In this document: positions 12,105 to 24,328 of the stretch, one piece after another
Position numbering within the stretch: the stretch's first letter is position 1
Layout: each line of letters starts with the position of its first letter
Assembly (NCBI GenBank): GCA_023515745.1
Contig: JALECJ010000254.1
Coordinates: 1,612,001 to 1,676,000, forward strand
From: Amoeboaphelidium protococcarum
Lineage: Eukaryota; Aphelidiomycota; Aphelidea
Direction of reading: 5' to 3'
DNA length: 64,000 nucleotides
Translations under genes and position numbers: made by a program
Notes under the pieces: model-generated
Databases searched by the model: none
The model's input: only the letters and a program-made list of their open reading frames with translations
What the model was told of the DNA's origin: nothing

Positions 12105-12464
12105 ATGTCTTGGCATCTGAGACTTTCCCGTCTGAAGTCACGCATTAAGCTGAATGAATAAATGATGTATCCTTTATCATTGATCGGGTGGGATAGAATC
12201 CAACTTGCAATTGATATGGGTAACTGCTCCTTAGATCAATTTCTGTAAGTCGCTATGCAGCAGCGACTAACTCCAATGCTGCTGATTCCGACTGATATAG
12301 GCGGAATGCGTGTATATATCTGCGCGCAGTTGGAAGAGGTCAAGTACAAGCTGCGGTTGTCTGTAGACTAGTTACTAAGCCTTCAGGAACTAGATTTGTT
12401 TAGAGACGCGTCAAAATTGTCAATGTGTAAGAACACTGATTGGTTCGTGATTTCTGATATATGA
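12105..12464 (+). CDS. Hypothetical ORF (119 aa), unrecognised
   Basis: The frame is open from just after a TGA at about 12032 to a TGA at 12462, with ATG at 12105. Mixed hydrophobic and charged composition; it contains both TAA and TAG. No family recognised and no signal peptide. The flanks (11683-12104 and 12465-12688) show nothing convincing. It may be an exon of a multi-exon gene or a chance frame, since only TGA interrupts frames in this genome. Confidence 0.22.
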
Positions 12465-12688
12465 TCTCTTCTCTATACTGAAATAAATTTGTACTTTACT
12501 TAGTCCTTCGTTCCTCTTAACTAAAACTTGAGTAGCATCGGCGCTTATTTTAACAACGCGACTCATTCACTTCAGCAGGTATGGGTTAGGATTGGTTGCC
12601 TTCAAGATTGTGTATTGAATTTGATTAAAAAGTGACAATTAAATGTGAAACTATTCCAATCAGAAGCTTTCTGGCCCACAAAATGTAT

Positions 12689-13369
12689 TCATAAATTGGC
12701 TAAAAGCTTATAAATACTCTGCAACACTTGCATAAACTTTGGCTTTCCAGCGAGAATGTCGAGCATCCTCTGTCGAAACTCGTTTCCTTTCACCTCACCA
12801 CCAATGATGGCATCTTCAATTTAATAGCAATTTTTCAAGTGACGTTTGCATGCAACAACATACCTGGGACCATAGCCACCACAAAGTTCAATGAAATCAT
12901 GCTGGGAAACTTCCTGTGCAACTTCTGATAACACACTGTCTGGCTTCTGCATTTCAGTTCCAACAATAGTGACAGTTGCAGACTCGCATTTCAGCACAGC
13001 ACGATGAACATCAGGAGAGAATCCAGGCAAACGAAAAACGAATGCCCACGACTTTTCATCGCCAGAGTTTAAATTAATACGTGTTGACTCTAATGCTGAA
13101 AACACAACAGCACCAACAGGGACAATCTGTTTGGCTTTGATATAGTCTATAATTGCATATGCGCCCTCAAAGCCAACGGATGCACTAACTTCGATGAATT
13201 GAGCTCCATCGTCAACCATATGCTGGGCAGCCACGCACGCTTACTCAATCGTGGACACACCAGCTGCATAAAATACGCAATGCTACCGTGATGTCATTTT
13301 TATTGTATGCCTTGAAGGATCGAATCCCTCAGCCATGGCAATATATCCGAAACTGATAGGCTTGAGCAT
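12689..13369 (-). CDS. DUF6506-like tandem-domain protein
   Basis: 226-residue single-exon protein with two related halves. The first has FGYIAMAEGFDPSRH, then AAQHMVDDGAQFIEV and VPVGAVVF; the second has WAFVFRLPGFSPDVHRAV, then DFIELCGGYGP. The xxPGxxPxxH start and the ELCGG(F/Y)G motif match my memory of DUF6506, a small, mostly prokaryotic family of unknown function that is usually single-domain. Here it appears duplicated. A possible donor (CCCAG|GTATGT) lies after GGYGP, but splicing there breaks the frame, so I keep it unspliced. Function unknown. Confidence 0.65.
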
Positions 13370-13735
13370 TATAACTTAATTAAAAATTGCCTACAAAGTA
13401 AAAGGAAATAAATTAGTGATGTCGTATCTATAATTGACGTGATCAAGTTAAGGTAAGGGGCGTGAGACTGACACACGTGTACGCCATATTCAAATAAAAA
13501 ATTTGAAGCATTTCAACTTTTAATTGCGATTAACTTTACTTATTTGTATTTCTCCGCAATTTAGTTCAAATAATGCTAGTTCTGTATTGAAAGATATCTT
13601 GCATATGCGGCAATTCCCAAACGTTAGTCCTTAAAACAGTGAGCAATGATATCCATTTACGCTAATGTACGGTACGCTGGTCCCTTTATAATCTTGTCAT
13701 CTTAAACTTCAAGCATACAACCTCTTGTACTTTGA
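13370..13735. other. Intergenic region
   Basis: About 365 AT-rich bases between the DUF6506-like gene and the end of the TPR-like gene. No convincing coding frame or RNA gene. Confidence 0.4.
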
Positions 13736-14989
13736 TCAATTGCTTCTGGCAACTTATGCCATCTCTTTTAAATAACGAACTATAAACTCATCACCGATAG
13801 ACTGAGCAATTTTTATGGATTATTCAGTAATTTTGATAGCCTTGGTAGGATGAGTGACGTGGTAGATCTGAGACAGAATCATTAGAGATAGTGCCTGCTC
13901 TTACTTGCAAGAAGATTTTACGGATTACAGTAGACATTGCTTTGCTTTATGATACTATTCATTAAAGTAAAATCTAGCACCATCTACCAATGGCAACGTA
14001 TTAGTGTCATTTGTCATATCCTAATTGTCCACAGATAGAACTTGCATCTGGTGTTCAATAAAGACTCTCAAATCTGCGCCTACTGCATGATCTGTCGACA
14101 AAATTTGAAATGCATTACCAGCTTCCTTAAATTTCGCGTTCGACTGCAGCCATAACGCTTCACATAGAGACACAAGCTATTACTCACATTCTTAGGATAT
14201 CAGATTCAAAGAGTCTTAAGCGTCAGCAAGTCTGCGCTGGCGTAGTTACACTAAATAGTTGGCAAGGACTAGTCTGGATTTGATAGCTCTCATGGTAGAC
14301 AGATCTTGTTGAGACTGACATATACTTTCTTCCAATAGTTTCAATCCTTCAGCCCCAATCTCATCATTATTAAAAGCAATACACGACATCAAAGATGCTA
14401 ACGCGTTTAACGCAGCTACTGACATCCAACTAAAGTTACCATTCAATAAGGTCCCTTCGTAATCAGCAATTAAGCTTTGCAATTCTTGCACGACAGGCTT
14501 GAACAATTTCACGTCATTCATCACTGAAATACATTGTGTGATAAGTGAGTAGATTTTATCTTTAATATCAAATTCATCCTTCATGTACTACTTGCATAGC
14601 GTGATGATTTGCTAATCTTGCTTTGATTGGGCCTATTTCAGAACTTCTTTACAATTCTGTTTCAGCAATTTCGTGTCGCCATTCTGATAGAAGAACTGCA
14701 GTTTGAACTTATTGACTTCCATTTGCAATGTATAAAAAGTGTCAGCAGACTATGCAGATTTCTTTATCAGCATTTCCAGTTTGCAGATATACTCCAGCAC
14801 CATGGCTGATGGTTCAACAGCGTAATTGGATATCAACTCCAAGAATCTCAAATATGCGTTGCAGTACGTAACGAGATTTTCATTTGCCACAGCATTATCA
14901 ATGAATATTTTGTATAGATAGCATGCTTCAACGTGTTTACCATAATGTAAGCAGGATTCTGCCAACTGAATAAGACTTTAATATTTCAT
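13736..14989 (-). CDS. All-helical TPR-like protein, possibly Mau2/Scc4 cohesin loader
   Basis: 417-residue single-exon protein composed of repeated amphipathic helix pairs of TPR type, for example SLIQLAESCLHYGKHVEACY at the N-terminus and SLMILSQIYHVTHPTKAIKI near the C-terminus. ATG at 14989 follows an in-frame TGA. The N-terminal LAESC helix and the overall TPR layout recall Mau2/Scc4, the partner of Scc2 in loading cohesin, but the family is very divergent and I am not certain. Other TPR scaffolds are possible. Divergent from the MBOAT gene. Confidence 0.75.
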
Positions 14990-15253
14990 CCTTACGCGGT
15001 GTAAGAGCTAGTATCAAATTAGTGCATATAATAGATGAATGAATGAGTGATACGAAACTATTGTAAAGAAGGAACTTTTACAGGTGAAACAACTCTAATG
15101 ATAAAGCCTTGAGATGGTGAAACAAGACGCGTTTAGATAAGCGAGAAGGTTTCTGGTCGCGTTGACTAAGCGTGAAACTTTCTCAATCAAATCTCTCTCT
15201 TTCGGAGTGAGCGATTGTCAATCTAATCGCAATCCAAAAGATTTCAAATAATT

Positions 15254-16846
15254 ATGGACAATAATTTGATTAAATTTGCGGTTGTTTTATTTGCATCTTA
15301 TCCGCTCAGTCTTCTTTACATTTCTCTGTTTCCTTTGAGAGAGAAGCCATGTTCTGAGTAGCTATAGCTGATCAAGAGTTTGTATTGTGGAGTGATCGGA
15401 CTTTCTATGGGATACTATGTTTATGGTTGGCCTTGTGTATTCCACGTCTCGCTAGCAATGTTATACTCTTATATTCTTGGCTAATATTAGCATCGGCGAG
15501 TGCCTATTCTGATATTTGGTCTCAGTATTCTACATTTATCTTACTGTCATTTGCGTCGTCAGATCTTTAATCCTAACAATTCCATAGATCTCACTGGTCC
15601 TATGATGATTGTCACGATAAAAGTGTCTTCATTTGCGTGGAACGTCTATGATGGCTGGAACAAAGAAGATAAATAAGCGGTGTAAGATGGCAGCCGGTAC
15701 TCTATAGTTTAGTATCCATCTCTGGCAGAGTATTTTGGATTCATCTTCTTTTTTCCAACGTTCCTTTGTGGTCCGTCTATTGAGTTTGATGATTTTATGA
15801 TCAGTATAAAGGGATTGAGTGCGCCTGGTGTTTAGATGATTAAGGCATAACATGTAGTGGTTCCCGCTTTGATGCGACTGTTGTATGGAGTATTTTTCAC
15901 CATGTATCATCTGGTATTAAGCTAGCTTTTCCCTCCGTCTGTGTATTATTCCGCCGAGTTCTTGGCATTTAGTCTGAATCCTATAGTCTTAATATAGCGT
16001 ATATTTTTTATCTATATGTGCTTATAAGGATTTAAAGCCAAGTTTTATTGTGTATGGTTGATTAGCGAAGGTGCGTGTATAGCGATGGGATGTGGTGCTA
16101 AAGTTAGATCTGATACGTCACTGTACTCTCGGTACTTGGATTCCAATATTGGAGATGTGATCATAGATTGGGGTGGATTAAGTAATGTGGCACCTCTAGC
16201 TATAGAGACTGCTACTAGCTTCCAATAGCTGACGCGTATGTGGAATGCGCGAACTCATCATTGGTTGAAACATTATGTTTACATTAGAATTATTTAAGCG
16301 GCAAGTCTTAAAGCTGTGCCTATTGATTCAAAAGACGTGAAGGTTGGCGAGGATGGTATTGCTGTAGTGTCCAAATCAGTTTAGCAGAAGGTTAGTCATC
16401 GTGTACAATCCATGGCAACTTATGGAGTATTCGTGATTAGTGCGTTGTGGCATGGTTTCTACTCTGGCTATTATTTGACTTTTGTCAGTGGTGCATTGTT
16501 GACCAGCGTTGAACGGAAGCTTCGAAAGCTTTACTTTCAGTTCCGTGAAGGTTTTGAACTTTAAGATGATCCTTCATAGTAAGGCAATGGTGGTGTAAAA
16601 TAATAAGATAGCCTGACTGCTGCCTTGAAAGTATAATTTTACGATTAAATTTGGAATATTATGGGATGGATTGCATCGCAAATAATGCTATCTTACTGCA
16701 CCATACCTTTTATCACGTTGTACTTGCGCGAAAGTATGGCAAGTTGGCGCGCGGTATTCTTCTTCGGCCACGTTGGAATAATTATGTGTCGTCTACTGTC
16801 CGCCCTTCTCCTCAAACGAAAGAAAAGAAATATAAAAGAAGAATGA
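15254..16846 (+). CDS. ALE1: MBOAT lysophospholipid acyltransferase (ALE1/LPCAT-like)
   Basis: 530-residue multi-span membrane-bound O-acyltransferase. The family motif TRMWNARTHHWLKHYVYIR holds the conserved Asn/His region, and SALWHGFYSGYYL holds the catalytic His. DLTGPMMIVTIKVSS upstream matches the ALE1/MBOAT1/2/5 group that reacylates lysophospholipids at the ER. Single exon with more than a dozen TAA/TAG glutamines and a TGA stop. The C-terminus is Arg/Lys-rich, as in cytosolic ER tails. ATG at 15254 lies about 50 bases downstream of a TCTCTCTTTCGG motif. Confidence 0.93.
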
Positions 16847-16990
16847 TTTTTTATTAATTAAACGTGAAATTTAGAATTGCTTTTGTGGTTTCTACTGAAA
16901 TATTTTAAAGTTTTGACTATTTTCACTGTTGCTCCCGTTCGCAATTGCTAGAAGCTCGCCGCCTAAAGCTCTTTCTGATCAAACAAAGTG

Positions 16991-17821
16991 ATGAAAGAGA
17001 AAATGACAAAGATGGATAACAAGCGAATTAAATGCAGGATACCACTGCGAGTAATTAGGAAAGATTTAGTAAATATCCAAGATGACGATGAATCTAATAT
17101 GTAAATAGATGGCGAAGTCCCTAAAAAGTAAGAGAAAGTGTACAATTATTTGATCCACTACCCACTTGTCAATGCTAAGCAAATGCCTAAATTGGGACGC
17201 GATATTGCGATAAAGCCTTAAAGTGGAATCTTGCAAATGACAGAGTCGATAGATTCAGAAAATTATGATGGAGACATGGGATAGACGTATGGCCAGGCTG
17301 TTAATTATAATCTGCAGTAATCATCGGATGCATAACGGCCAATGATGAATAGGATTGACGCGTCGAAAGAGAATGAACTATCAGGCATCAGCTTATATGG
17401 CGACCGATTGATGGAAGGAAGAAATAAGACTGGGCAATACGCTGTAGGTGTACTCAGAAATGGTGAATTGGAAGTGCATGTGTTGAATGCCGTGATATTC
17501 GCCAGACCAGATCTCTCTCACATTGATCTCCTCAAGGCTGCTACGAAAGATCAGCAAAAGGAGATGGCCACCAGTACTGATGAATCCGACTATGAAGATA
17601 AAAAGGACCTGAAATCTGGATAGAAAAGCAATGAAGGCAATAACGGTAATAACACCAACTCCAAGAATGGTAAATCACCCTCTGCTGTTGTAATCAAAAA
17701 AGCTGATGATGCAGCTGATCACAACTAGGCTCTGAGTTCACGTCTGCAGCACAAGCGAGCTGTAGAAGATGAAGAGTGGATATTCTGCCAGCGATAAATC
17801 GGCGATCCATCTCTATTATGA
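16991..17821 (+). CDS. RPC37: RNA polymerase III subunit RPC5/Rpc37
   Basis: 276-residue protein with the Sin-like/RPC5 signature: an early YNYLIHYPL segment, then QYAVGVLRNGELEVHVLNA and the FARPDLSHID segment. The RPC4/RPC5 (Rpc53/Rpc37) heterodimer helps Pol III initiate and terminate at tRNA and 5S genes. Length is close to yeast Rpc37. The C-terminal part is acidic and Asn/Ser-rich. ATG at 16991 follows an in-frame TGA; single exon. It starts about 145 bases after the MBOAT gene on the same strand. Confidence 0.88.
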
Positions 17822-17969
17822 TCGTTTAAAATCAGTGTCTTAATACAGGGAATAGATTTATACATCGATTGCTTTCCTTAATTTAAACAAGATTAAGAAG
17901 CGTCTTGGAGCAAAGGAAAGAGATTTATGGAGGCATCTTTTCACATGAAGTATGTTATAAATATCAAAA

Positions 17970-18680
17970 TCACGCAGGAAGTTCAAACCGCTTTCCTCTG
18001 AGCACCTTAGTGAAGTATAGATAAAAGAAATCTGCATACAGAGCAGTTTATACCACTCCCGCAACCCATGATATCCAGTCAGAGTAATGGTTCTCAGTGG
18101 ACAATCTCCAAATCCAATTCAAAATGTATAATCCTCTATACGCACCGAGGGCGAACAGATAATGCGTTGTAATCGTCTCAGCCTCGCCAGTTCTGGTCAA
18201 CAGGAATAGTTGAGGTACCACGGACACAGACTCCAGGAAGATTGAGAATGTCCAGAGTATCTCGAGCGGCGACCAATTATAATGGAATAGCAGGGCTAGT
18301 AGAGCTGAAGGAACCAGTAGAAACTCGATTCTAAAAGTATCATACTGAGGATCGTAAGTTGCACGGTACTTTCTAGTCATGAGATATAGAATGTAAGAGC
18401 TGCTGGCAATAAATATCATTTTCATTAGAGTATTGTATAGCGAGATAAAATGCACAAATAGATCCAGATACCGAGTGGTATAGACAACCGTATACAGAAT
18501 TTATGTCTTTAAACTTATACCTACACACTAATAAAGTGGTGTTATACACAGAGTACTTTATAAACGAAAGTTTGAAATCTCAAGCTTACCGGCAACAGAG
18601 CGAGACTTTTGCATCTTTAGTATTAGAATGATTATCGACGCAAGATGGAGTAAGTCTCCAAATAATCTAAATATATTCAT
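17970..18680 (-). CDS. ERD2: ER lumen protein-retaining (KDEL/HDEL) receptor
   Basis: Seven-span receptor that retrieves K/HDEL proteins from the Golgi to the ER. Two exons separated by a 69-nt intron (18521-18589). Exon 1 encodes MNIFRLFGDLLHLASI. Exon 2 has TTRYLDLFVHFISLYNT, FSIFLESVSVVPQLF, TGEAETITTHYLF and the C-terminus YFTKVLRGKRFELPA. About 213 residues, standard length. The intron is a multiple of three and lacks an in-frame TGA, so retention would insert about 23 residues without creating a stop. BiP in the same window ends in HDEL, a ligand of this receptor. Confidence 0.96.
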
Positions 18681-19173
18681 AGCCAATGTGTTTAAGTTCA
18701 AACGATTTTATCGAGTCCAATTTACAATGCTACTGGAAATGTTCAAGAAATAGAAACGTGCGCTGTAAAAGAAGGAACAATTGTCGCGTCTCCATCTGAA
18801 AATGTTCCGTTTCGAAATGCCGAGATGATTGAACAAGGGATTGATGTTTAAGGATGAGATGATGATGATGATAATCCTGTGCTGCAATAATATTAGCTTG
18901 TTTAATTTAAATAATAGAATTACGCCTGCAGAAGAATACTTTTTATTGTGAGGATTTAAGAGATAAACAACTGAATAAATGTTTAAGGTTCAATTTTTAA
19001 ATGCAAAGGCATCAAAATCAGAATCGATATTATCCATGACAACGGTGAGATTGGTAGATATGGAGAGAGAATTTTAAACATGATTTAAGTCAGTTCACTC
19101 ACTCATAATCTTTCAACATTATTCATTAATTACTGCAGTATTAGGTTCGAATAATTAAACTAATCTCGATATA
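18681..19173. other. Intergenic region, ERD2 / RhoGEF
   Basis: Divergent spacer of about 490 bases with a GAT-rich microsatellite near 18855-18872. Only short ORFs are present. Confidence 0.4.
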
Positions 19174-21934
19174 ATGCGTACAATTGAACCGACGCAATCA
19201 GAGTTGAAGAGTTTCGAGGTAGGCATTGATAACCGTGTTAGATTCAATTTAACCATGATTCTTCCAAACTTGTGTGTAGATTGTCGAATCAAAGCTGAAA
19301 CAGTCGGGATTTCATACCGAAATAACAAGCGATTCAGTGAAGGAGAACGTGGCATAATAAGCTGATGGTGGATGGTTCCCTGGGTATTTTGAGCGCTATT
19401 TTCATCATGGCATCTGCAAGAATCATGAAACGTATGTTGGTCATGACAGCCGGCTTGGTTACATTGCCATATCGTTCATTTAGGACTAGTCGCTCGGACT
19501 TGATTTTTACCGTGTCATTGTCAGAACATCGTTGAGTTGCGAGGCTTTCGTAGTGGATGCTAGTTAAATGCAGATCAAGAAGAAGAAGAGTAGTTCCAGA
19601 GCGTAACATATTTTGTAGGCTAGTATTAGCCAATTTATGGCTGAGTACTGTGCCAAAATTATATCGAATTGCGAAATTGATAGTTCAAGAGATTAGTTGG
19701 AGTTTACGAATGAAGTCGATGCTGGTGCCATCGCGGCGTCACTCAAACAAGTGAATTACTTGGCAATCGCTCCGTACTTGCTCAATTATGAATCAAATGT
19801 TTACCCATAGCGCATTGAACTTGATGTTATCCCAGTGTTTGAAAATGAAGATCATGCCAACTCTGCAACTTACAGTCTGTTTAATGATCTGATGGGGAAA
19901 CGCGTTTAATCTCAATACGAATCATTCGATAGTTTGATGTCATCCAGTTCCAAGTCGCTGTCCAATTCCAAAGCGTCCTCTGTTAATGAGCAGAAGCGTG
20001 CTAGAATCTTGGACGAAATATACAATAATGAGCTGAATTATCTGCAGCGATTGAAGATCTTGGAGTTTGATTTCAAGCAGGGACTGATCAAAGCCGAAAT
20101 CATGACTATGGCTGAAGTTAATGAGATTATGCCCAAAAAGCTGCCTCACTTTATTGCCTTCCATGAGAAGATGATAGAAGCTATCAAGAATGGAATTGAA
20201 CAGAATAACATTGCTTCATAGCTAGAGCCTTTGATGAAAGATTTAGCCATGTATGAGGCGTATGGTAAGGATTAGAAGTAGGTAGCGAGAGCACTAACCA
20301 GGACTAGATTGGATAATCAGGCTCTAAACTAGTTCTTAGCATCAGTATCAAAGTAAAAGCACGTAGAGCGACGTGACATTGATGATATTATGATTGAACC
20401 TGTGCAAAAGATACCACGTTACGCGTTGTTGTTTAAAGAATTGCTCCGGTATACAGATATGGCGTCGGAAGAGTATGGCAAGATTGAGAGTCTGATCAAG
20501 TAGTTTGATGAAGTGGCTAAAGCTATCAATAGAGCTGTTGCCGAGCAAGAGGGCATGTTATAGATTCATCAGTTACAATAGTCAATCTAGAATTGCCCAC
20601 CCGAGATTATCAGTGCCTCTAGGAAGATTATCGGAACTTTTGCAATCTCTGAGATTTGCTTTCAGCAGCAGGATATTCCTATGGCTGGTATATTATACTT
20701 GATGAGCGACTCTATTCTTGTCACTCAGGTGTAGAAAGTAAAGAAGAGTGCAAAGGAAAGTGGCTCCAATGAGAGTTTTGTGGCCTTCTATGAATATAAG
20801 GATTGCATTATCACAAGCTTGGATCAAGAGCAGCATGCTGGCGGTATCAGAATTGAGGCGTTCATGGACAGGCAGCGGAGCAGGGTGAGTAAGAGTCCTG
20901 TGATTTAGTAAAAAGACAGTGCTGATAGTTGGAGAAACGTGTAAAACTGCACCTTCTTTTGCAAACAATTTTAGGTTGTGGAAATCGAAAAATTCTTATC
21001 TGCGTACAGAGCCTAGCTGTAGCTGAAGTATCCAATATAGACTTTTAAGGATTGTGTAACTATGGTATATCAGAGTGACGACAATTATGAAATCGTTTCG
21101 CACATTGCAAAGACTGAAGGTAAAGCGATTAGTGCAGTAGCTCCAAAATCTTAAATTGCGTTAATTTACACTGACAATGTGAGCCGTGTATCCAAGTCGC
21201 TTGCTTAAATTGCGGATCGATATGAGTACGTTGGTGTGATAGAAGGCCACGCTGAAAAGTTTAGAATGCTTATCGGGTAGAGAGGACTCGGATTTGAAGA
21301 TGTCAGCAATACTACTTGCCTATTTACTACTGAATTTTGGTGGAGTAACGTGGACGATTTTGCTTCTCTGCTTTAGAACAATATTAAATTTCTGTACAAC
21401 TCAAGTAAGCGTAACGATTTGGATAAGTTGAAGTGTGATGAAGCTGTGAGACAGAAGCGACTGCATCAATTGGTATGGCAGTTTGGGAAGTTGAAGAAAT
21501 CCTTAGATCTTCCACCAGCTATGGACACTTATACGCTAACGCGGGCATTTAGTGTCTTGCGCACCAGAAGAGATTCGGTCAATACTGGAATCCAGTCCTC
21601 CGAAGGTACTTGGTCTCAGAATTAGAGCTTATAGGGATCTCATCAATCATGCAATCCGTACCTTGTTGACAAGTCTGATTCGATGAGCATAAAAAGTGTT
21701 GCCATGTTCCCGCGTCTGTCCCTCACCAAAACCGTTAAACACCGCGTCACTGCTAGTAGAGAGTCTATTCTGTCTTTCATGCAGCCTAATCACAAGTCTG
21801 TGCCAGCATCAAGAAGATAGAGTCAGAGGAGTGATAAGTCTGATGAGAAGCCGAACATGTTCTCCTGCCCATCTTCACCTATGAATGATGAAAGCACTGA
21901 CAAGAACGCGATCCGCAAGTCTTGCGAAATTTGA
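19174..21934 (+). CDS. RhoGEF (DH-PH) protein with novel N-terminal region
   Basis: 899-residue protein in two exons: 19174-19218 and 19280-21934, intron 61 nt ending TGTGTAG. The DH domain begins near KRARILDEIYNNELNYLQ and contains the hallmark DDIMIEPVQKIPRYALLFKELL, then a PH-like segment with a Ser-rich insert. DH domains activate Rho/Rac/Cdc42 GTPases by nucleotide exchange. The first ~220 residues, including YVGHDSRLGYIAISF and FYRVIV, faintly recall a Rap/Ran-GAP fold, but I see no catalytic Asn-thumb and treat it as unassigned. The C-terminal tail is Ser-rich and basic. A Rho regulator partner, RhoGDI, lies at 43.5 kb. Confidence 0.9.
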
Positions 21935-22105
21935 ATTGTCCTGTTAAATGTCGTAAGCGATACTTGTGATGATTATAAAGATTATAGAAGAAATTGTTTT
22001 GATTAATTTTGACTTGCTTTATTTTTCTATTCCAGACTTTGACAGCCTTTGGACTGTATTTCGAGTGACTCGTGGTCTCTCATTGATTTCTCTTAGCAAC
22101 GCAAA

Positions 22106-23983
22106 ATGGGCAAAAAAGCATCAGGTAGGATAAGAAAGAGATTCAATCCGATTAAACGCGTCAATCCGGATAAGGATTCCACCAGCTAACTGAGTGACAA
22201 TGCAAGTGATATTGTAAAGATTAGGAGTCACCTTCTGTCTGGCAGTGAGTCTGCGATTGGCGAGGCTTTGTCCAATCTGGTGATTGCTTGTGAGAATCAT
22301 GGGAATGTCAAGCCTATAGTAAAGCATGGAGTTTTGAATTGGTTGATAGAAGCTGTATCATCATCTTAAATTGTGGAAGCAGTATCTATTAAGTGTCTCT
22401 AATCTTTACACGCTTTGGCCAGTCTTCCATAGGAGGCACCTATTAAGTAACTGCTGGATGCTGATATTCATTCTGTGTTGAATGGCATACTGCAAGCATC
22501 GCACAATGATATAGTATTGGAGTATAGTGTGAAGATATTGGTAGAGCTATGCTATGCTGTAGAGAATTCTTACGCGTTGATAGATGAACGTACTTTACTG
22601 GAACTGATATAGAGAACGTAGAATCCTATAATTGGCTCCATCTTGGAACTATTAATGCTTAACTGCTAGACTAAATAAGAGTACTCTGAGCTGGTGAACA
22701 CATCATTACATGATATGCGCAGTAAAGTTGCTCAACAGTAACGCGTCCTACTTGAATGTTGTATAATTGAAAACTTGTGCCACGCCGAGACTTATCCATC
22801 AAATGTTTAGTTATCGGTGGAATAGTTTCTTAACTTCTTATATGAGTAGTTTAGTGAAATGGAAAACGTGCATAAATTAAGTAATTTGTGCCAGGTATTT
22901 GAATATTTGACTGATCTATTTGAGTCTAATGAGGGTGAAGATTTGGACGAGGAAGAGGTTGTTGATGATATGAAAGACGACGATATGATAAATTAGGATG
23001 AGGTTATGATTGATAATGTTGAAGATGCTGCGATTGTTAAAATTGTCGACGGGGGACTTGTCGATTACTTGCGCTCTTCATTGATTAGTTCTTAGTTATT
23101 CCAGAGTGTGTTGAGTAGCCTTACATCTCAAGAGGTGCTAGTGGATTTGAAGTCTTTATGTACGTTGACTAGTTTCATCTGCAGTTTACTCAGTGACGCG
23201 TAGAGCCTCAAGTTGGATCAGAATATCCTCCTGGAAACACTAAATAGTATTTCTTAAGTTTTAAGTTCTGTCTAGGAAGTTTAGACGAGAGTTTTGGTAC
23301 TGCTTTGTTACTCTGAGGTATGTTCCGTTATTAGCGCGCATTTGCTTTCTATTGGAGGTTCTATATCTAGCGATTTAGTAACTAGTCAATTGCTGTTGGT
23401 GTTTGAGAGCTTATACTAACTGACTGTATCAGAAGATTTGAACAACTATAATACTAATCGCTCAATGAGCTAGATTGTTTTGGCAATAAGAACTAATCTC
23501 ATCTCACTGTTAGATGTAATTGTCTAGTCGCCATGTCTAAATGAATAGCAGTTGAAGTGTATCTCGTTATTTATGGTCAACTGCATTGAATCATAGGTCG
23601 GCTCTAGTAATTCCACTCAACTGTCTCAATACTCTCCCACTGTACTCAGTGAGGTTATCAACGCGTTCATAGACTTGTATGGGCCTGATACGTACAACTA
23701 GTTTTATGCTGATAACATTTGCTTACACAAGAAGTTGAAAGCTCTCTCTGGTACGATTAAAGCTAGAGTGAAGGCTATAAATCCAAGATAGTCGAACGCG
23801 TCTAATTATCAGGAGTAGTTAAGCTGTCAGGTGGCGTAAGATTTATAATTGTCAGATATGACTGTGTTGGAATTTGTGGCTCAAGCAGTGGACGTTGATT
23901 ACCGCAATGCTAGATTGAGATTATCTGAGATGCACTAGAATTTGGTGAGATTTCTAAAGTATAAGGACCAGTAATTGAAGTGA
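22106..23983 (+). CDS. SYO1: Syo1/HEATR3-like ribosomal protein import chaperone
   Basis: 625-residue ARM/HEAT-repeat protein. The basic start MGKKASGRIRKRFNPIKR, helical repeats throughout, an acidic loop (EGEDLDEEEVVDDMKDDD) about halfway, and the C-terminal LSEVINAFIDLYGPDTYN segment match Syo1/HEATR3. Syo1 co-imports uL18 and uL5 for 5S RNP assembly. Single exon with very many TAA/TAG codons. ATG at 22106; it follows the RhoGEF gene by about 170 bases on the same strand. Confidence 0.87.
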
Positions 23984-24328
23984 GAAAAACTTGAATTTAA
24001 ATAGATATTGAATCAATGCTATCAACAATATAGTAATGACTTTAATGGTATATATATATAGCTTGGCACTTGACAACTATGGTTTCTATAAAGAACGCCT
24101 TTTAATAGGAAGACAATTGGTTTGTTTCACTATTAAACGCGTTTGTTTCAGGAACTTTCTACTGCTACGAGAGGCGTCGTTTAATGAACTTCGATCACGT
24201 CTACCCATCTACTTTAACTAGAGAAATTGACTCTCAATTAAACTGAAATGTAGTATGAAAAGAGACTATACAAGTATCTTCAGCTTTAATAAAAGTAAAG
24301 TCATGAGTCGTGTGACTAAAACTGTGAT
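23984..24328. other. Intergenic region
   Basis: Spacer of 345 AT-rich bases. It holds only short frames and an AAACGCGTTT palindrome near 24136. Confidence 0.4.

Noticed and set aside
12840-12905. Possible intron after GGYGP in the DUF6506-like gene
   Set aside because: The candidate splice gives an early TGA, while the unspliced frame stays open to a natural end.
13305-13340. tRNA-like GATCGAATCCC segment
   Set aside because: It lies inside the DUF6506-like coding sequence and no cloverleaf can be formed around it.
20887-20931. Possible 44-nt intron in the RhoGEF PH region (GTGAGTAAG..GATAG)
   Set aside because: Removing it shifts the frame and leads to an early loss of the PH sequence; the unspliced frame continues well.
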